In this document: piece by piece, positions 16,590 through 24,496 of the stretch | How positions within the stretch are numbered: position 1 is the stretch's first letter | Layout: every line of letters begins with the position of its first letter | NCBI RefSeq assembly: GCF_001598915.1 | Contig: NZ_BDAP01000005.1 | Location: 248,001 to 312,000, forward strand | DNA: 64,000 nt | Direction: 5' to 3' | Source of the DNA: Williamsia muralis NBRC 105860 | GTDB taxonomy: Bacteria > Actinomycetota > Actinomycetes > Mycobacteriales > Mycobacteriaceae | The notes under the pieces: generated by a model | The model's input: the letters and a program-made list of their open reading frames with translations, nothing else | What the model was told of the DNA's origin: nothing | Database searches by the model: none | Position numbers and translations under genes: made by a program

Positions 16590-18035
16590 TCAGGGTGACG
16601 CAGTGAGCCAGCCACGCCACTGATCGACGAGTTCCTCGCGCGAGATCCCCAGAACGATGTTCGAGGCGGTGTCCTGGGACTTGACCACCAGCTGAGGGTC
16701 GGTCGGCTGATCAGCGCCGGCCAGCGCCACATAAAAACGTTTGAGTTTGTCGTCGCCGAACTTGTCCGCGATGAAGGCCGCCACAGACCACGCGGACTGG
16801 TAGGACAACGCCGCGTCGGGACTGCCCGGAGAGAAGTTCGCATCGCTGGGTAGGTCCGCAGGCACCTCACCGGCTGCGACCTGCCCGGCCAGGGTCGGGG
16901 CGGCGTCGGCGAGGCGGGTGTACGTCCCTCGGCGGCCGACATATTCGGCCACCCCTTCGGTCACCCAGACCGGGGCGGCCTGAGCGGTGACGGTGCGAGC
17001 GGCGACGTGGAACAGCTCATGCCGGAGCACCACCGCGAGTGCGTTCGGATCCAGTTGCGCCGCTTGAGGACTGAAGACCACACGTTGCCCCAGGGCGGTC
17101 GGTCCAGCGGGATCGACTCCTGTGAAGATCGAGACGGCCGCGGCAGCCTGGGCGTCAGCGGTCGCAGCACCGGTGAGCGATCGGAACTCGTCGTCGGTGG
17201 GGGCAGCGATGATCCCGGCGCCCTGCGGCCACTTGGTGCCCCAGAACTGCGTGACGGCTCCGGCGGCGGCCGGCAGCAGTTGCTCCAGGCGGGCGGTGAA
17301 GCCGGTGTCGGACCCGTTGGTCAACACCAAGGACTCCCCCGGCGCGGTGGCGACGGACGTCGCCGACGGTGACGGGAACTCCCACACCTGACCCGCAGGC
17401 GCGGGCTGCCCGAACAGCGGCCCCGCATCGGCGACCATCTTCCAGCCCTCCGGGTACTGGGCCATCACCATGGGGAGGTCGAGCACAACCGGGATCGAGT
17501 CGATCCCCTCGTAGCCGTATCGCAACTGCACGGGGGCCACCCAGGAGTCGCTGCTCCCCTGCGCGTCGAGACGCTCCTGGAGTTCGGCGGGGACAAGACG
17601 CTCGAACTCGCGGCTCGCCGACAATCGGAACTCGAAAGCACTGAGCGGCAAGGCCGGCAGACCCGCTGCCGATGCACCCGTCCGCTCACGCAAGGCAGTG
17701 GTCGCCGAGGCATCCAACTGGGCCAGAGCCGACTCGGCATCCCCCTCGCGCAGGGCATCGGTGTAGGCCTGCAAGGTCAGGGTGACCCCCAGCGACCGTG
17801 ACTGTTCGTACGGATTCTGCGGACGCGCGGACTGAGTTGCAGCAGGTGGATCGGTGTCCGAGTCCGACGGCCACACCAGCACTGTCGCGACGATGCCGAC
17901 AACGACCACGAGCACCACGGCGATCAGGACCCACAACCACTTCCGGCGCAGCGGATTCCGGCGCTCGGACGTGGCGTTCGCTGCCGGTGCGGCATCGAGG
18001 TCCTCGCGCTCTGGGGACTCGCGCTCGGATGTCAC
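16590..18035 (-). CDS. Membrane-anchored HExxH metalloprotease (peptidase MA-like)
   Basis: About 481 residues. A basic N terminus (ERRNPLRRKW) precedes one membrane helix (LWVLIAVVLVVVVGIVATVLV) and a large outside domain. Near residue 390 there is LRHELFHVAARTV, an HExxH zinc motif, and about 20 residues on WVTEGVAEYVG supplies the likely third ligand Glu. This is the gluzincin layout of peptidase MA families. GTG 18035 lies 17 bases after the NlpC/P60 stop; longer starts would overlap that gene. It sits between a wall hydrolase and PimB, so an envelope substrate is plausible but unproven. Confidence 0.75.
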   Translation of the reverse strand: MTSERESPEREDLDAAPAANATSERRNPLRRKWLWVLIAVVLVVVVGIVATVLVWPSDSDTDPPAATQSARPQNPYEQSRSLGVTLTLQAYTDALREGDAESALAQLDASATTALRERTGASAAGLPALPLSAFEFRLSASREFERLVPAELQERLDAQGSSDSWVAPVQLRYGYEGIDSIPVVLDLPMVMAQYPEGWKMVADAGPLFGQPAPAGQVWEFPSPSATSVATAPGESLVLTNGSDTGFTARLEQLLPAAAGAVTQFWGTKWPQGAGIIAAPTDDEFRSLTGAATADAQAAAAVSIFTGVDPAGPTALGQRVVFSPQAAQLDPNALAVVLRHELFHVAARTVTAQAAPVWVTEGVAEYVGRRGTYTRLADAAPTLAGQVAAGEVPADLPSDANFSPGSPDAALSYQSAWSVAAFIADKFGDDKLKRFYVALAGADQPTDPQLVVKSQDTASNIVLGISREELVDQWRGWLTASP

Positions 18036-18051
18036 TGGCGGTCCGGTGACT

Positions 18052-19095
18052 TCAGTATCGACGGGCCGAGTTGTACGGGCCGGCTCCGTCGATCGGAGCG
18101 ACCTTGACCGGGACACCGAATGTCGAGGCGTGCACCACGTAGCCGTTACCGATGTACATGCCCACGTGGGTGGCGTCGGGGTAGTAGATGATCAGATCGC
18201 CGGGCCGCAGAGCATCTCGCTCCACCGGGGTGCCGCCCGCCAGTTGCGCCTGGCTGGACCGCGGCAGCGTCTTCCCTGCTTGTTTGTATGCCCACACCAT
18301 CAGCCCGGAGCAATCGAATTGATCCGGCCCGGTGGCGCCCCACACGTAGGGATCGCCGATCCGGGTGAGCGCAGCACGAACAGCGATGACCTCGGGGGCC
18401 GTCCCGGCGGGCAACATCGAGGCGTCGAACTCGATCTTGGGCCCGGCCAGTGCAGCGAGCTGCTTGCCGGTCAACGACTCGTACATCGCCCTGATCTCGG
18501 TGGCCTTGAAGATTCGTTCACTCTGCCTGGCCTGCAGGTCTGCGCTGGTCTTCTCGGCGACGGCCACTGCCTGCTCGGCCTTCGTCTTCGCGTCCTGCGC
18601 CACCTTTTGCGCTTCCAGCGCTTTGTCGTTGGCGACCTTGAACGTCTTCACGTCGGCAACGGTCTGACGCGAGATCATCTCGAGTCCGGACATCTGGTCG
18701 AGCAACGATTGCGGCGAGTCACTGACGAGGACGGCGTAGAGACGATTGACCCGCGCGCCCCGGTAACTGGCGTTGACCAGTGCATCAACTGCGCCCTGCA
18801 GGCTTTCGGCCTGCTTCTCCTGCTCGGCAAGGGTGCGCTCGGCCGCCGAAGCGGCCTCGTTCGCCGCCGTGACAGCGCCGCGCTGGTTGTTCAGTTCGAT
18901 CGTGGTGTTGTGAATGGCCTCGGTGGCCTGCTCGGCCTCGCGGCCCAGCTGCGTGTATTCGGTGAGCATGTCATCCGGGCTCTGCGGTCCCGGTTCGGCA
19001 CCGGCCGGCGCACCTGCGCCCAGTGCAACCGCCAACGCCAACACCACAGCCGCGATCACGGTCTGCATGACGGCGGCATAACGCTTCCGCACCAC
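18052..19095 (-). CDS. Secreted NlpC/P60 peptidoglycan endopeptidase with coiled coil (Rv2190c-like)
   Basis: The protein has a signal peptide (RKRYAAVMQTVIAAVVLALA, cut near AGAEPG). A long coiled coil follows from about 45 to 215 (EAEQATEAIHNTTIELNNQ onward). The C-terminal NlpC/P60 domain carries FDCSGLMVWAYKQAG with the nucleophile Cys, THVGMYIGNG with the His, and VVHASTFG. The layout resembles RipA-type hydrolases, whose coiled coil controls access to the active site that cuts stem peptides. GTG 19095 has AGGAG ten bases upstream; the frame extends to GTG 19116. Corresponds to Rv2190c. Confidence 0.88.
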   Translation of the reverse strand: MVRKRYAAVMQTVIAAVVLALAVALGAGAPAGAEPGPQSPDDMLTEYTQLGREAEQATEAIHNTTIELNNQRGAVTAANEAASAAERTLAEQEKQAESLQGAVDALVNASYRGARVNRLYAVLVSDSPQSLLDQMSGLEMISRQTVADVKTFKVANDKALEAQKVAQDAKTKAEQAVAVAEKTSADLQARQSERIFKATEIRAMYESLTGKQLAALAGPKIEFDASMLPAGTAPEVIAVRAALTRIGDPYVWGATGPDQFDCSGLMVWAYKQAGKTLPRSSQAQLAGGTPVERDALRPGDLIIYYPDATHVGMYIGNGYVVHASTFGVPVKVAPIDGAGPYNSARRY

Positions 19096-19291
19096 GACGA
19101 TGAAACTCCTCAACACTTCACGCGGGCCAACCCGAGCCCTTCTACCTCTGTGTGTACCGAACAGATCAGCTGCCCACTCGGTACGTCTTGTTCGACCGAT
19201 CCCGCTGCACTGACCAACCCGGCCAGGCTACACAGGCCTTCGCCCCACCGAGCGCGGACGGCCAGACTGTCTGCAACCGGGTGTTCGGAAG

Positions 19292-19332
19292 CCATTGGGC
19301 GGGTGCCGCTCGAGTGCGGCCCCGCCCAATGG
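19292..19332 (-). terminator. Hairpin terminator after the small NlpC/P60 gene
   Basis: Perfect 12-base arms CCATTGGGCGGG and CCCGCCCAATGG flank a GC-rich inner segment that can also pair (CCGC with GCGG). It lies 20 bases past the stop of the minus-strand gene ending at 19352. There is no strong U-run, which is common in high-GC actinobacteria. Confidence 0.6.
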
Positions 19333-19351
19333 TCGTGTTCAGTTGTGTAGA

Positions 19352-19927
19352 TCAGTAGCGACGGATGTCGACGATCGACTGGTCGTTGAGACCCATCCGA
19401 CCGACGGGCACGCCCTCGGTCGAGGAGTGGACGACCTGGCCGCCACCGACGTAGATGCCCGCGTGGCCGCCACCGTTGTAGATCACGACGTCGCCGGGCT
19501 GGATGTTCGCAGCGTCGACGTGGGTGCCACCGCCGAGCTGGCCGTAGCTGTCCCGGGGAATGGTCTGACCGGCCTGCTGGTGCGACCAGTAGACGAGACC
19601 TGAGCAGTCGAATGCGCTGGGGCCGGCTGCGCCGTAGACATACGGCGAACCGATCTTGCTCACTGCGGCATCAGCGGCGATCTGGCCTGCGGGCCGGACC
19701 GGCTGCGCTGCCTGCGGCAGGATGTTGGGGGATTTGAACTCGTTGGGGATCTGGTTTTCGGCCAGGCCCGGGATCTCGAAGGTTCCGACACCGGGAACGG
19801 TGATCGGAGCAGCCATGGCCGGCGCTGCGGCCATTCCCATGGTGCCGAGAGTGATCGATCCGGCGATCAGTGCGCCCCGGGCGCTCTTGATGCCCCGGTT
19901 CGGCTGTTGCAAACGATGTTTCGCCAC
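19352..19927 (-). CDS. Small secreted NlpC/P60 endopeptidase
   Basis: A 191-residue protein with a signal peptide (KSARGALIAGSITLGTMGM, cleavage near AMAAPI) and a short linker. The compact NlpC/P60 domain contains SKIGSPYVYGAAGPSAFDCSGL (nucleophile Cys), GGGHAGIYVGGG (His) and QVVHSSTEG. It lacks the coiled-coil domain of its neighbour, so resembles RipB/RipD-type enzymes. It sits behind a c-di-AMP riboswitch, as cell-wall hydrolase genes often do in actinobacteria. It should cut peptidoglycan stem peptides outside the cell. The start ATG at 19927 is firm. Confidence 0.9.
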   Translation of the reverse strand: MAKHRLQQPNRGIKSARGALIAGSITLGTMGMAAAPAMAAPITVPGVGTFEIPGLAENQIPNEFKSPNILPQAAQPVRPAGQIAADAAVSKIGSPYVYGAAGPSAFDCSGLVYWSHQQAGQTIPRDSYGQLGGGTHVDAANIQPGDVVIYNGGGHAGIYVGGGQVVHSSTEGVPVGRMGLNDQSIVDIRRY

Positions 19928-19949
19928 GAAGCGATGTCTCCTGTTTCTT

Positions 19950-20112
19950 CCCTATCCGCCTACCGGGTTAGCTGTCGGATTCGGGCCGGAAGATGGCCCT
20001 ACCCGGTGAACCCAGAAGTCTGAAGACCTCAGGGTTCAGTGGGATTCACCCCGGATGTGAACTCGCATTCGCATCAGTGGTTCCCCGGTTCACCAGGACG
20101 GTGATTGAGCGG
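19950..20112 (-). promoter_or_regulatory. Cyclic di-AMP riboswitch (ydaO/yuaA type)
   Basis: Read on the minus strand, the leader holds the conserved ydaO blocks in order: CCGCTCAATCACCG, GGTGAACCGGGGAACCA, GGGGTGAATCCC, GGGTAGGGCC, then CCCGAATCCGACAGCTAACC ending in GGTAGGCGG. The gene starts about 25 bases later. A TAGGGT hexamer at 20120-20115 is a plausible -10 element with transcription starting at the first block. In Streptomyces such switches turn off resuscitation or hydrolase genes at high c-di-AMP. Confidence 0.88.
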
Positions 20113-20230
20113 CGACCCTACGATCCGCTCCGGTTGGAGTGGACGCTTTCGCAAGGTCTCAGAAAGGTTACGAAACCGTGATGGTCCGTGTCCACTAGGG
20201 GACCGACAGGAGACCGACCGGCGTGTCGGG

Positions 20231-20512
20231 TCATCCAGCTCGCAGATGACCGCCAGATCGGGGAACAAAAACCCTGTTACCTGCGTTGACTGCCACGTCC
20301 TGACCGTGACGGTCAGACTTGCCGATCATGCCCGCAGCATGGAACACCGCAATGGCGTCATCGATGCGCGCCTGGTGGTCAATAACGAATTCATCACAGC
20401 GAACTTCGTCGTTTGCGCTGTTGGGGACACCTACGGGACCCAGGAAAACGGTCATCATGCAGTCGTCGCAGGCGACCCGACGGCCTGGGCAGGTGTTGCA
20501 GTCTATGAGCAT
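20231..20512 (-). CDS. Small conserved protein with paired CxxC motifs
   Basis: A 93-residue protein starting at ATG 20512, seven bases after a GGAG site. The N terminus MLIDCNTCPG...CDDCMMTVFLG carries two CxxC pairs (Cys5/Cys8 and Cys15/Cys18) that could bind zinc or an Fe-S cluster, followed by an acidic helical part. I recall small actinobacterial proteins starting MLIDCDTC with a similar CxDC pair near uvrC-like/NlpC genes; no function is known to me. The overlapping plus-strand frame of 174 codons is its shadow. Here it is divergent from the SOS-boxed nuclease and upstream of the c-di-AMP leader. Confidence 0.75.
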   Translation of the reverse strand: MLIDCNTCPGRRVACDDCMMTVFLGPVGVPNSANDEVRCDEFVIDHQARIDDAIAVFHAAGMIGKSDRHGQDVAVNAGNRVFVPRSGGHLRAG

Positions 20513-20670
20513 TGTGATCTCCGTCTCATTCGGTTTAGGGGGCCTTTTCTCAGGGTTCTCAGGGTTCTCCCTGACGTCCGGAGCCCTCTGATTCGACCCC
20601 GATGGCCGAACGCTAACTCCACGGTCTGACAAGCCATCTCGCACTGCGCCACCGCGGCGATGTCGGTGGT

Positions 20671-20686
20671 TCGAACTAATGTTCGC
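20671..20686. promoter_or_regulatory. LexA (SOS) box over the -10 region
   Basis: TCGAAC-TAAT-GTTCGC matches the actinobacterial SOS box TCGAAC-N4-GTTCGA at 11 of 12 fixed positions. Its centre, TAATGT at 20677-20682, is also a -10-like hexamer seven bases before GTG 20690. LexA bound here would directly block the promoter of the DnaQ-UvrC fusion gene. Confidence 0.8.
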
Positions 20687-20689
20687 GGT

Positions 20690-22447
20690 GTGAGTGTTGT
20701 TGGTGAGGCTGCTGGGACTCAGCTGTGTTTCGACGATCCCGTACTGGACCACCCCGACGACGTCCCCCTGCGGGAGACCACATTCGTGGTGGTGGACCTC
20801 GAGACCACCGGGGGCAGCCCGATGGGCGACCGGATCACCGAGATCGGCGCCGTGAAGGTCCGGGGCGGCGAGGTGCTGGGCGACTTCGCGACTCTCGTGG
20901 ATCCACAGCGCGGCATCCCTCCACACATCGTTCGCCTCACCGGCATCACCGAAGCGATGGTCTACCAGGCCCCGACGATCGACCAGGTGCTCCCGGCCTT
21001 CCTCGAATTCGCCCGCGACTCGGTGATCGTGGCGCACAACGCCCGGTTCGACACCGGCTTCCTGCGCGCCGCTGCCACCGAGCTCGGCCACCCGTGGCCG
21101 TTCCGCCGGGTGCTGTGCACCGTGAAGCTGGCCCGTCGAGTCCTGACCAGAGACGAGGCGCCGACTGTCAAACTCTCGGCGCTCGCCGACCTCTTCGCCG
21201 TCCAGACCCGCCCGACCCACCGAGCGCTCGACGACGCCCGCGCAACCGTCGAGGTGATGCACCGGCTCTTCGAGCGGGTCGGCAATCTCGGCATCCACAC
21301 CTTCGGCGACCTCCGCAACTTCCTGCCAGGGGTCTCCCGTGCCACGCGGAACAAGAGGGGCCTGGCAGACCACCTGCCGTCAGAACCCGGTGTCTATATG
21401 TTCCGGGGCCCCTCTGACGAGGTCTTGTACGTGGGCACCGCAACCGACCTGCGCAGGCGGGTCCGCAGCTATTTCACCGGTTCGGAGAACCGCACCCGGA
21501 TACGCGAGATGGTCGAACTGGCGACGCGCGTCGACCACGTCCAGTGTGCCCATCGGATCGAGGCCGGGGTGCGCGAACTCCGCCTCCTCGGCGCCTACGC
21601 GCCGCCCTACAACCGCCGGTCGAAGTTCCCACATCTCGGCTGGTGGATATGTCTCACCGAGGAGGCGTTCCCGCGCTTGAAGATCAGCCGGACCCCGACC
21701 GCGACCTCGGTCGGCCCCTTTCGTTCCCGCGCCATCGCCTATGACGTCGCAGACCTCATCGCCGAAACATGCGGCCTGCGCACGTGCCGTACCGCACTAC
21801 GGGCCACTGCACTTCATGTGTGCGAGGTGGGCCCGGGCGGGCGGCGCGTGGTCGGCGGCTGCCATGCGGCCACCACCGAACCACTTGGTGCCGAGGCATA
21901 TCTTCCCCGAGCCCGAACCGTCGCCGAGCTGTTCAGCGGCCGAACCGACCTCCCTGTTCAGCTGGCTCTGGACAAACTCGAGTCGCTCGCCCGTGCCGAG
22001 CTCTTCGAGAACGCCGCGCGGTTGCGCGATCGCCTCGACCACCTCATCGCCCACCTGGAACGGTGTCAGCGGCTGGCTGCGCTGGCCCGCATCTCGGAAA
22101 TGGTCGCCGCCGCACCCGATGGACGCGGCGGATGGGACCTGGCGGTGATCAGGCACGGCCGCCTCGCAAGCGCCGGGGTCGCCGCGCGGGGCGTTCCGCC
22201 GATGCCCGTGGTCGCCGCGCTCGCGGCCGGTGCGGAGACGGTGCTCCCCGAACCGGGACCGCTGTACGGCGCGCCCCACGAGGAAGTCGCGTTGGTGTAC
22301 CGGTGGCTCACCGGACCAGGTGTTCGAATCGTCTGTGCCTCCAGCGGGTTCAGCCTGCCGCGGCACGGTGGCGGCCGGCACGTCCACTGGCGCGACAAGG
22401 TGGGTACGGCGCGTCGCACCATCACACTCGAGGGCGACCTAGGCTGA
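20690..22447 (+). CDS. DnaQ-like exonuclease fused to UvrC/Cho-type GIY-YIG nuclease
   Basis: About 585 residues. The N-terminal DEDDh exonuclease (about 25-200) has FVVVDLETTGGSP, VAHNARFDTGFL and HRALDDARATVEV. The GIY-YIG domain (about 230-310) reads GVYMFRGPSDEVLYVGTATDLRRRVRSYF, with a later UvrBC-like stretch around LDKLESLARAELFENAARLRDRL. It resembles UvrC without the C-terminal endonuclease/HhH part, as in Cho, and would incise damaged DNA. It corresponds to Rv2191. GTG 20690 fits leaderless transcription from the TAATGT hexamer inside the SOS box; an ATG at 20660 precedes that promoter and is rejected. Confidence 0.88.
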   Translation: MSVVGEAAGTQLCFDDPVLDHPDDVPLRETTFVVVDLETTGGSPMGDRITEIGAVKVRGGEVLGDFATLVDPQRGIPPHIVRLTGITEAMVYQAPTIDQVLPAFLEFARDSVIVAHNARFDTGFLRAAATELGHPWPFRRVLCTVKLARRVLTRDEAPTVKLSALADLFAVQTRPTHRALDDARATVEVMHRLFERVGNLGIHTFGDLRNFLPGVSRATRNKRGLADHLPSEPGVYMFRGPSDEVLYVGTATDLRRRVRSYFTGSENRTRIREMVELATRVDHVQCAHRIEAGVRELRLLGAYAPPYNRRSKFPHLGWWICLTEEAFPRLKISRTPTATSVGPFRSRAIAYDVADLIAETCGLRTCRTALRATALHVCEVGPGGRRVVGGCHAATTEPLGAEAYLPRARTVAELFSGRTDLPVQLALDKLESLARAELFENAARLRDRLDHLIAHLERCQRLAALARISEMVAAAPDGRGGWDLAVIRHGRLASAGVAARGVPPMPVVAALAAGAETVLPEPGPLYGAPHEEVALVYRWLTGPGVRIVCASSGFSLPRHGGGRHVHWRDKVGTARRTITLEGDLG

Positions 22448-22451
22448 GTCA

Positions 22452-22727
22452 ATGATTACCGCCATCGTCTTGATCCAGACCGATGTCCATCAGATCCCGG
22501 AGACCGCCCAGGCTGTGGCCGACATCTCAGGCGTCACCGAGGTGTACTCGTGTGCGGGTGACGTCGACCTGATCGCGAAGATCCGAGTCCGGGACCACGC
22601 GGAGATCGCCGACGTCGTCACCGCCGCGATCAGTCGGCTGCCGGGTGTGAAGCACACCGCCACCCACATCGCCTTCAAGAGCTACTCCAGCGCCGACGTC
22701 GACGCCGGCTTCTCCATCGGCGAGTAA
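22452..22727 (+). CDS. Stand-alone Lrp/AsnC ligand-binding (RAM) domain protein
   Basis: A 91-residue protein (MITAIVLIQTDVHQIPETAQAVADI, then VYSCAGDVDLIAKIRVRD and LPGVKHTATHIAF) that is entirely an AsnC/Lrp effector-binding fold. It has no helix-turn-helix, so cannot bind DNA alone. Such proteins form ring oligomers that bind amino acids and may act on full-length Lrp partners. ATG 22452 lies four bases after the nuclease stop, but TAGGCT six bases upstream suggests it also has its own leaderless promoter. It is convergent with trpD; the ligand is unknown. Confidence 0.85.
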   Translation: MITAIVLIQTDVHQIPETAQAVADISGVTEVYSCAGDVDLIAKIRVRDHAEIADVVTAAISRLPGVKHTATHIAFKSYSSADVDAGFSIGE

Positions 22728-22744
22728 CGAAGGAACACCCGGGC

Positions 22745-22764
22745 GGCCGCCCTGGTCGGCGGCC
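22745..22764. terminator. Possible bidirectional hairpin between convergent genes
   Basis: GGCCGCC and GGCGGCC arms around CTGGTC lie between the RAM-domain gene and trpD, which converge here. The stem is only seven bases and has no U-run, so its activity is uncertain. Confidence 0.35.
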
Positions 22765-22802
22765 TACCGGGGAGCCCGCCTGACAACCCCATGGAGGGTG
22801 CG

Positions 22803-23855
22803 TCAGAGGGCGTTGCTCACGCGCACCCAGTTGTCGAGCAGGGTCGCGGCCGCGCCGGAGTCGATTGCGTCGGCAGCCACGTCGATCTGCGTGCGCAGCT
22901 GTTCGTGCAGATCGGCGCCGCGGTCGCGGCGGTAGGCAGCCAGTGCGCCGGCAGCATTGAGCACCACGGCATCGCGTACCGGCCCCGTCGCGCCGGCGAA
23001 CAGGTCCCGCGCGACCTGCGCATTGTGGTCCGCGTCGCCGCCTCGAAGTGCTTCCAACTCGACCCGGGCCAGACCGATGGTCGTTGGGTCCACAGTCTGT
23101 TTGTGCACGGCACCGTCGACAACCTGCCACACGGTTGACGTCGTCGTCGTGGTCAGTTCGTCGAGGCCGTCGTCGCCGCGGACGACGAGTACAGAATGAC
23201 CACGATCAGCGAATGTCTGGGCGAGTACCGGCGCGAGATCGGCAAAGGCACACCCAACAAGGCCGCTGGTCGGCTGTGCCGGATTGGTCAGGGGGCCAAG
23301 CACATTGAAGACCGTCGGTATGCCGATCTCCTTGCGGGGGGCCGCCGCGAACCGCAACGCGGGATGAAACACGGGGGCAAAACAGAAGGCGATGCCCGCC
23401 TGGCCGACACAGGTGGCGACGCCGTCGGCGGTCAGCGCGATCTTGACGCCCAGAGCCTCCAGGACATCGGCGCCACCGCTCTTCGACGACGCCGCGCGAT
23501 TGCCGTGCTTGACCACCGGCACACCGGCTGCGGCCACCACGACCGATGCCATCGTCGAGATGTTCACCGTGTTCGACCGGTCACCACCGGTTCCCACGAT
23601 GTCGACGCAATCGCCGGTCGTGGGCACCACACTGGAGTGGGCGAGCATCCCCGTTGCCAGGCCCAGCAATTCCCCGGGGGTCGGCCCCTTGAGCTTCATC
23701 GCCACCCCGAAGGCGGCGATCTGCGCTGGGGTCGCGTTGTCGGTCATGATCTCGTTCATCGCCCACTCGGCACCGTCGGGATCCAGGTCGTGGCCATCGG
23801 CCAGAACACCGAGAATCTGCGGCCACGTACGGGCCGGAACGTTCGAGTGGGTCAC
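22803..23855 (-). CDS. trpD: Anthranilate phosphoribosyltransferase
   Basis: A 350-residue enzyme transferring phosphoribosyl from PRPP to anthranilate in tryptophan synthesis. Motifs seen are [17 protein letters not shown] (PRPP loop), [23 protein letters not shown] (anthranilate site), [11 protein letters not shown] and [13 protein letters not shown] 23855 follows TAGGCT by six bases, so it probably has a leaderless start even though another minus-strand gene ends nine bases upstream. It stands alone from other trp genes, as in M. tuberculosis (Rv2192c). Confidence 0.95.
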   Translation of the reverse strand: MTHSNVPARTWPQILGVLADGHDLDPDGAEWAMNEIMTDNATPAQIAAFGVAMKLKGPTPGELLGLATGMLAHSSVVPTTGDCVDIVGTGGDRSNTVNISTMASVVVAAAGVPVVKHGNRAASSKSGGADVLEALGVKIALTADGVATCVGQAGIAFCFAPVFHPALRFAAAPRKEIGIPTVFNVLGPLTNPAQPTSGLVGCAFADLAPVLAQTFADRGHSVLVVRGDDGLDELTTTTTSTVWQVVDGAVHKQTVDPTTIGLARVELEALRGGDADHNAQVARDLFAGATGPVRDAVVLNAAGALAAYRRDRGADLHEQLRTQIDVAADAIDSGAAATLLDNWVRVSNAL

Positions 23856-23864
23856 AGTGGCAGC

Positions 23865-24389
23865 CTAGCCACCCCCCGCAACCTGATTCGTCGGCGGTTG
23901 CAGCACCTGCCAGCCCACTGCAGAGCCGCCGTGCCGCTGGGCCAGACCGGCCATCCGGGAGCGTTCCTGGGACACGTGCAGGGCATCGATCAGCTGTACG
24001 CGAGCCAGTGCCACCACCTCGTTGTCGCCGGCGGCCTCGACACCGGTCCCCGGTGGAACCGGAACGGGCCCGTAGTGGTCCTGGGCGGCGAGTTCCAGAG
24101 CCCCTGGGACGGACCCGGACGGCAGCACCAGCAGGTGCCGCAGAACCGACTGTTCGTGCTCGCGCCAACCGGAATCGGCGAGCACCGCCGACGCCGCCTC
24201 CGCGTCGTCGAAACTCTCGGCTGTCACCACGAGAGACGGATCGTCGGCAGACAACTCCCCGTTGGGCTTTCGGCCACCGGCGAGCCGACCGGACCATCGT
24301 TTCCACCGGGACACTTCGACCGGGTTCCCGTTCACGTCGCGAGGCACCCCACCAGCCTCCCAGGTGTGTGATTTCCAGCTCTCGGACAC
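23865..24389 (-). CDS. Hypothetical protein upstream of trpD
   Basis: I do not recognise this 174-residue protein. It begins SESWKSHTWEAGGVPRDVNGNPVEVSRW and contains VVTAESFDDAEAASAVLADSGW followed by VLRHLLVLPSG, then VVALARVQLIDALHVSQERSR. It looks cytoplasmic, with no signal peptide. It is nine bases upstream of trpD on the same strand and divergent from ctaE. A frame of 292 codons overlaps it on the same strand, but that protein is Arg-rich and shadow-like, so this frame is preferred. I do not recall a counterpart at this point in M. tuberculosis. Confidence 0.6.
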   Translation of the reverse strand: MSESWKSHTWEAGGVPRDVNGNPVEVSRWKRWSGRLAGGRKPNGELSADDPSLVVTAESFDDAEAASAVLADSGWREHEQSVLRHLLVLPSGSVPGALELAAQDHYGPVPVPPGTGVEAAGDNEVVALARVQLIDALHVSQERSRMAGLAQRHGGSAVGWQVLQPPTNQVAGGG

Positions 24390-24496
24390 GCCGGGAACAG
24401 GGCATATGCAGGCGTCTACCTGGGTCGGCGCGACCCGCCGGAAAAAATTCTGGACCCAAGTAGTCAGCGCTTACTACGAACCGTCATACTTCTGGG

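Noticed and set aside
20105-20629. 174-codon plus-strand frame upstream of the DnaQ-UvrC gene
   Set aside because: It covers the c-di-AMP leader promoter and the small CxxC gene on the other strand; composition is shadow-like.
23581-24459. 292-codon minus-strand frame overlapping the hypothetical gene and trpD
   Set aside because: Arg/Gly-rich shadow frame that overlaps the conserved trpD N terminus.
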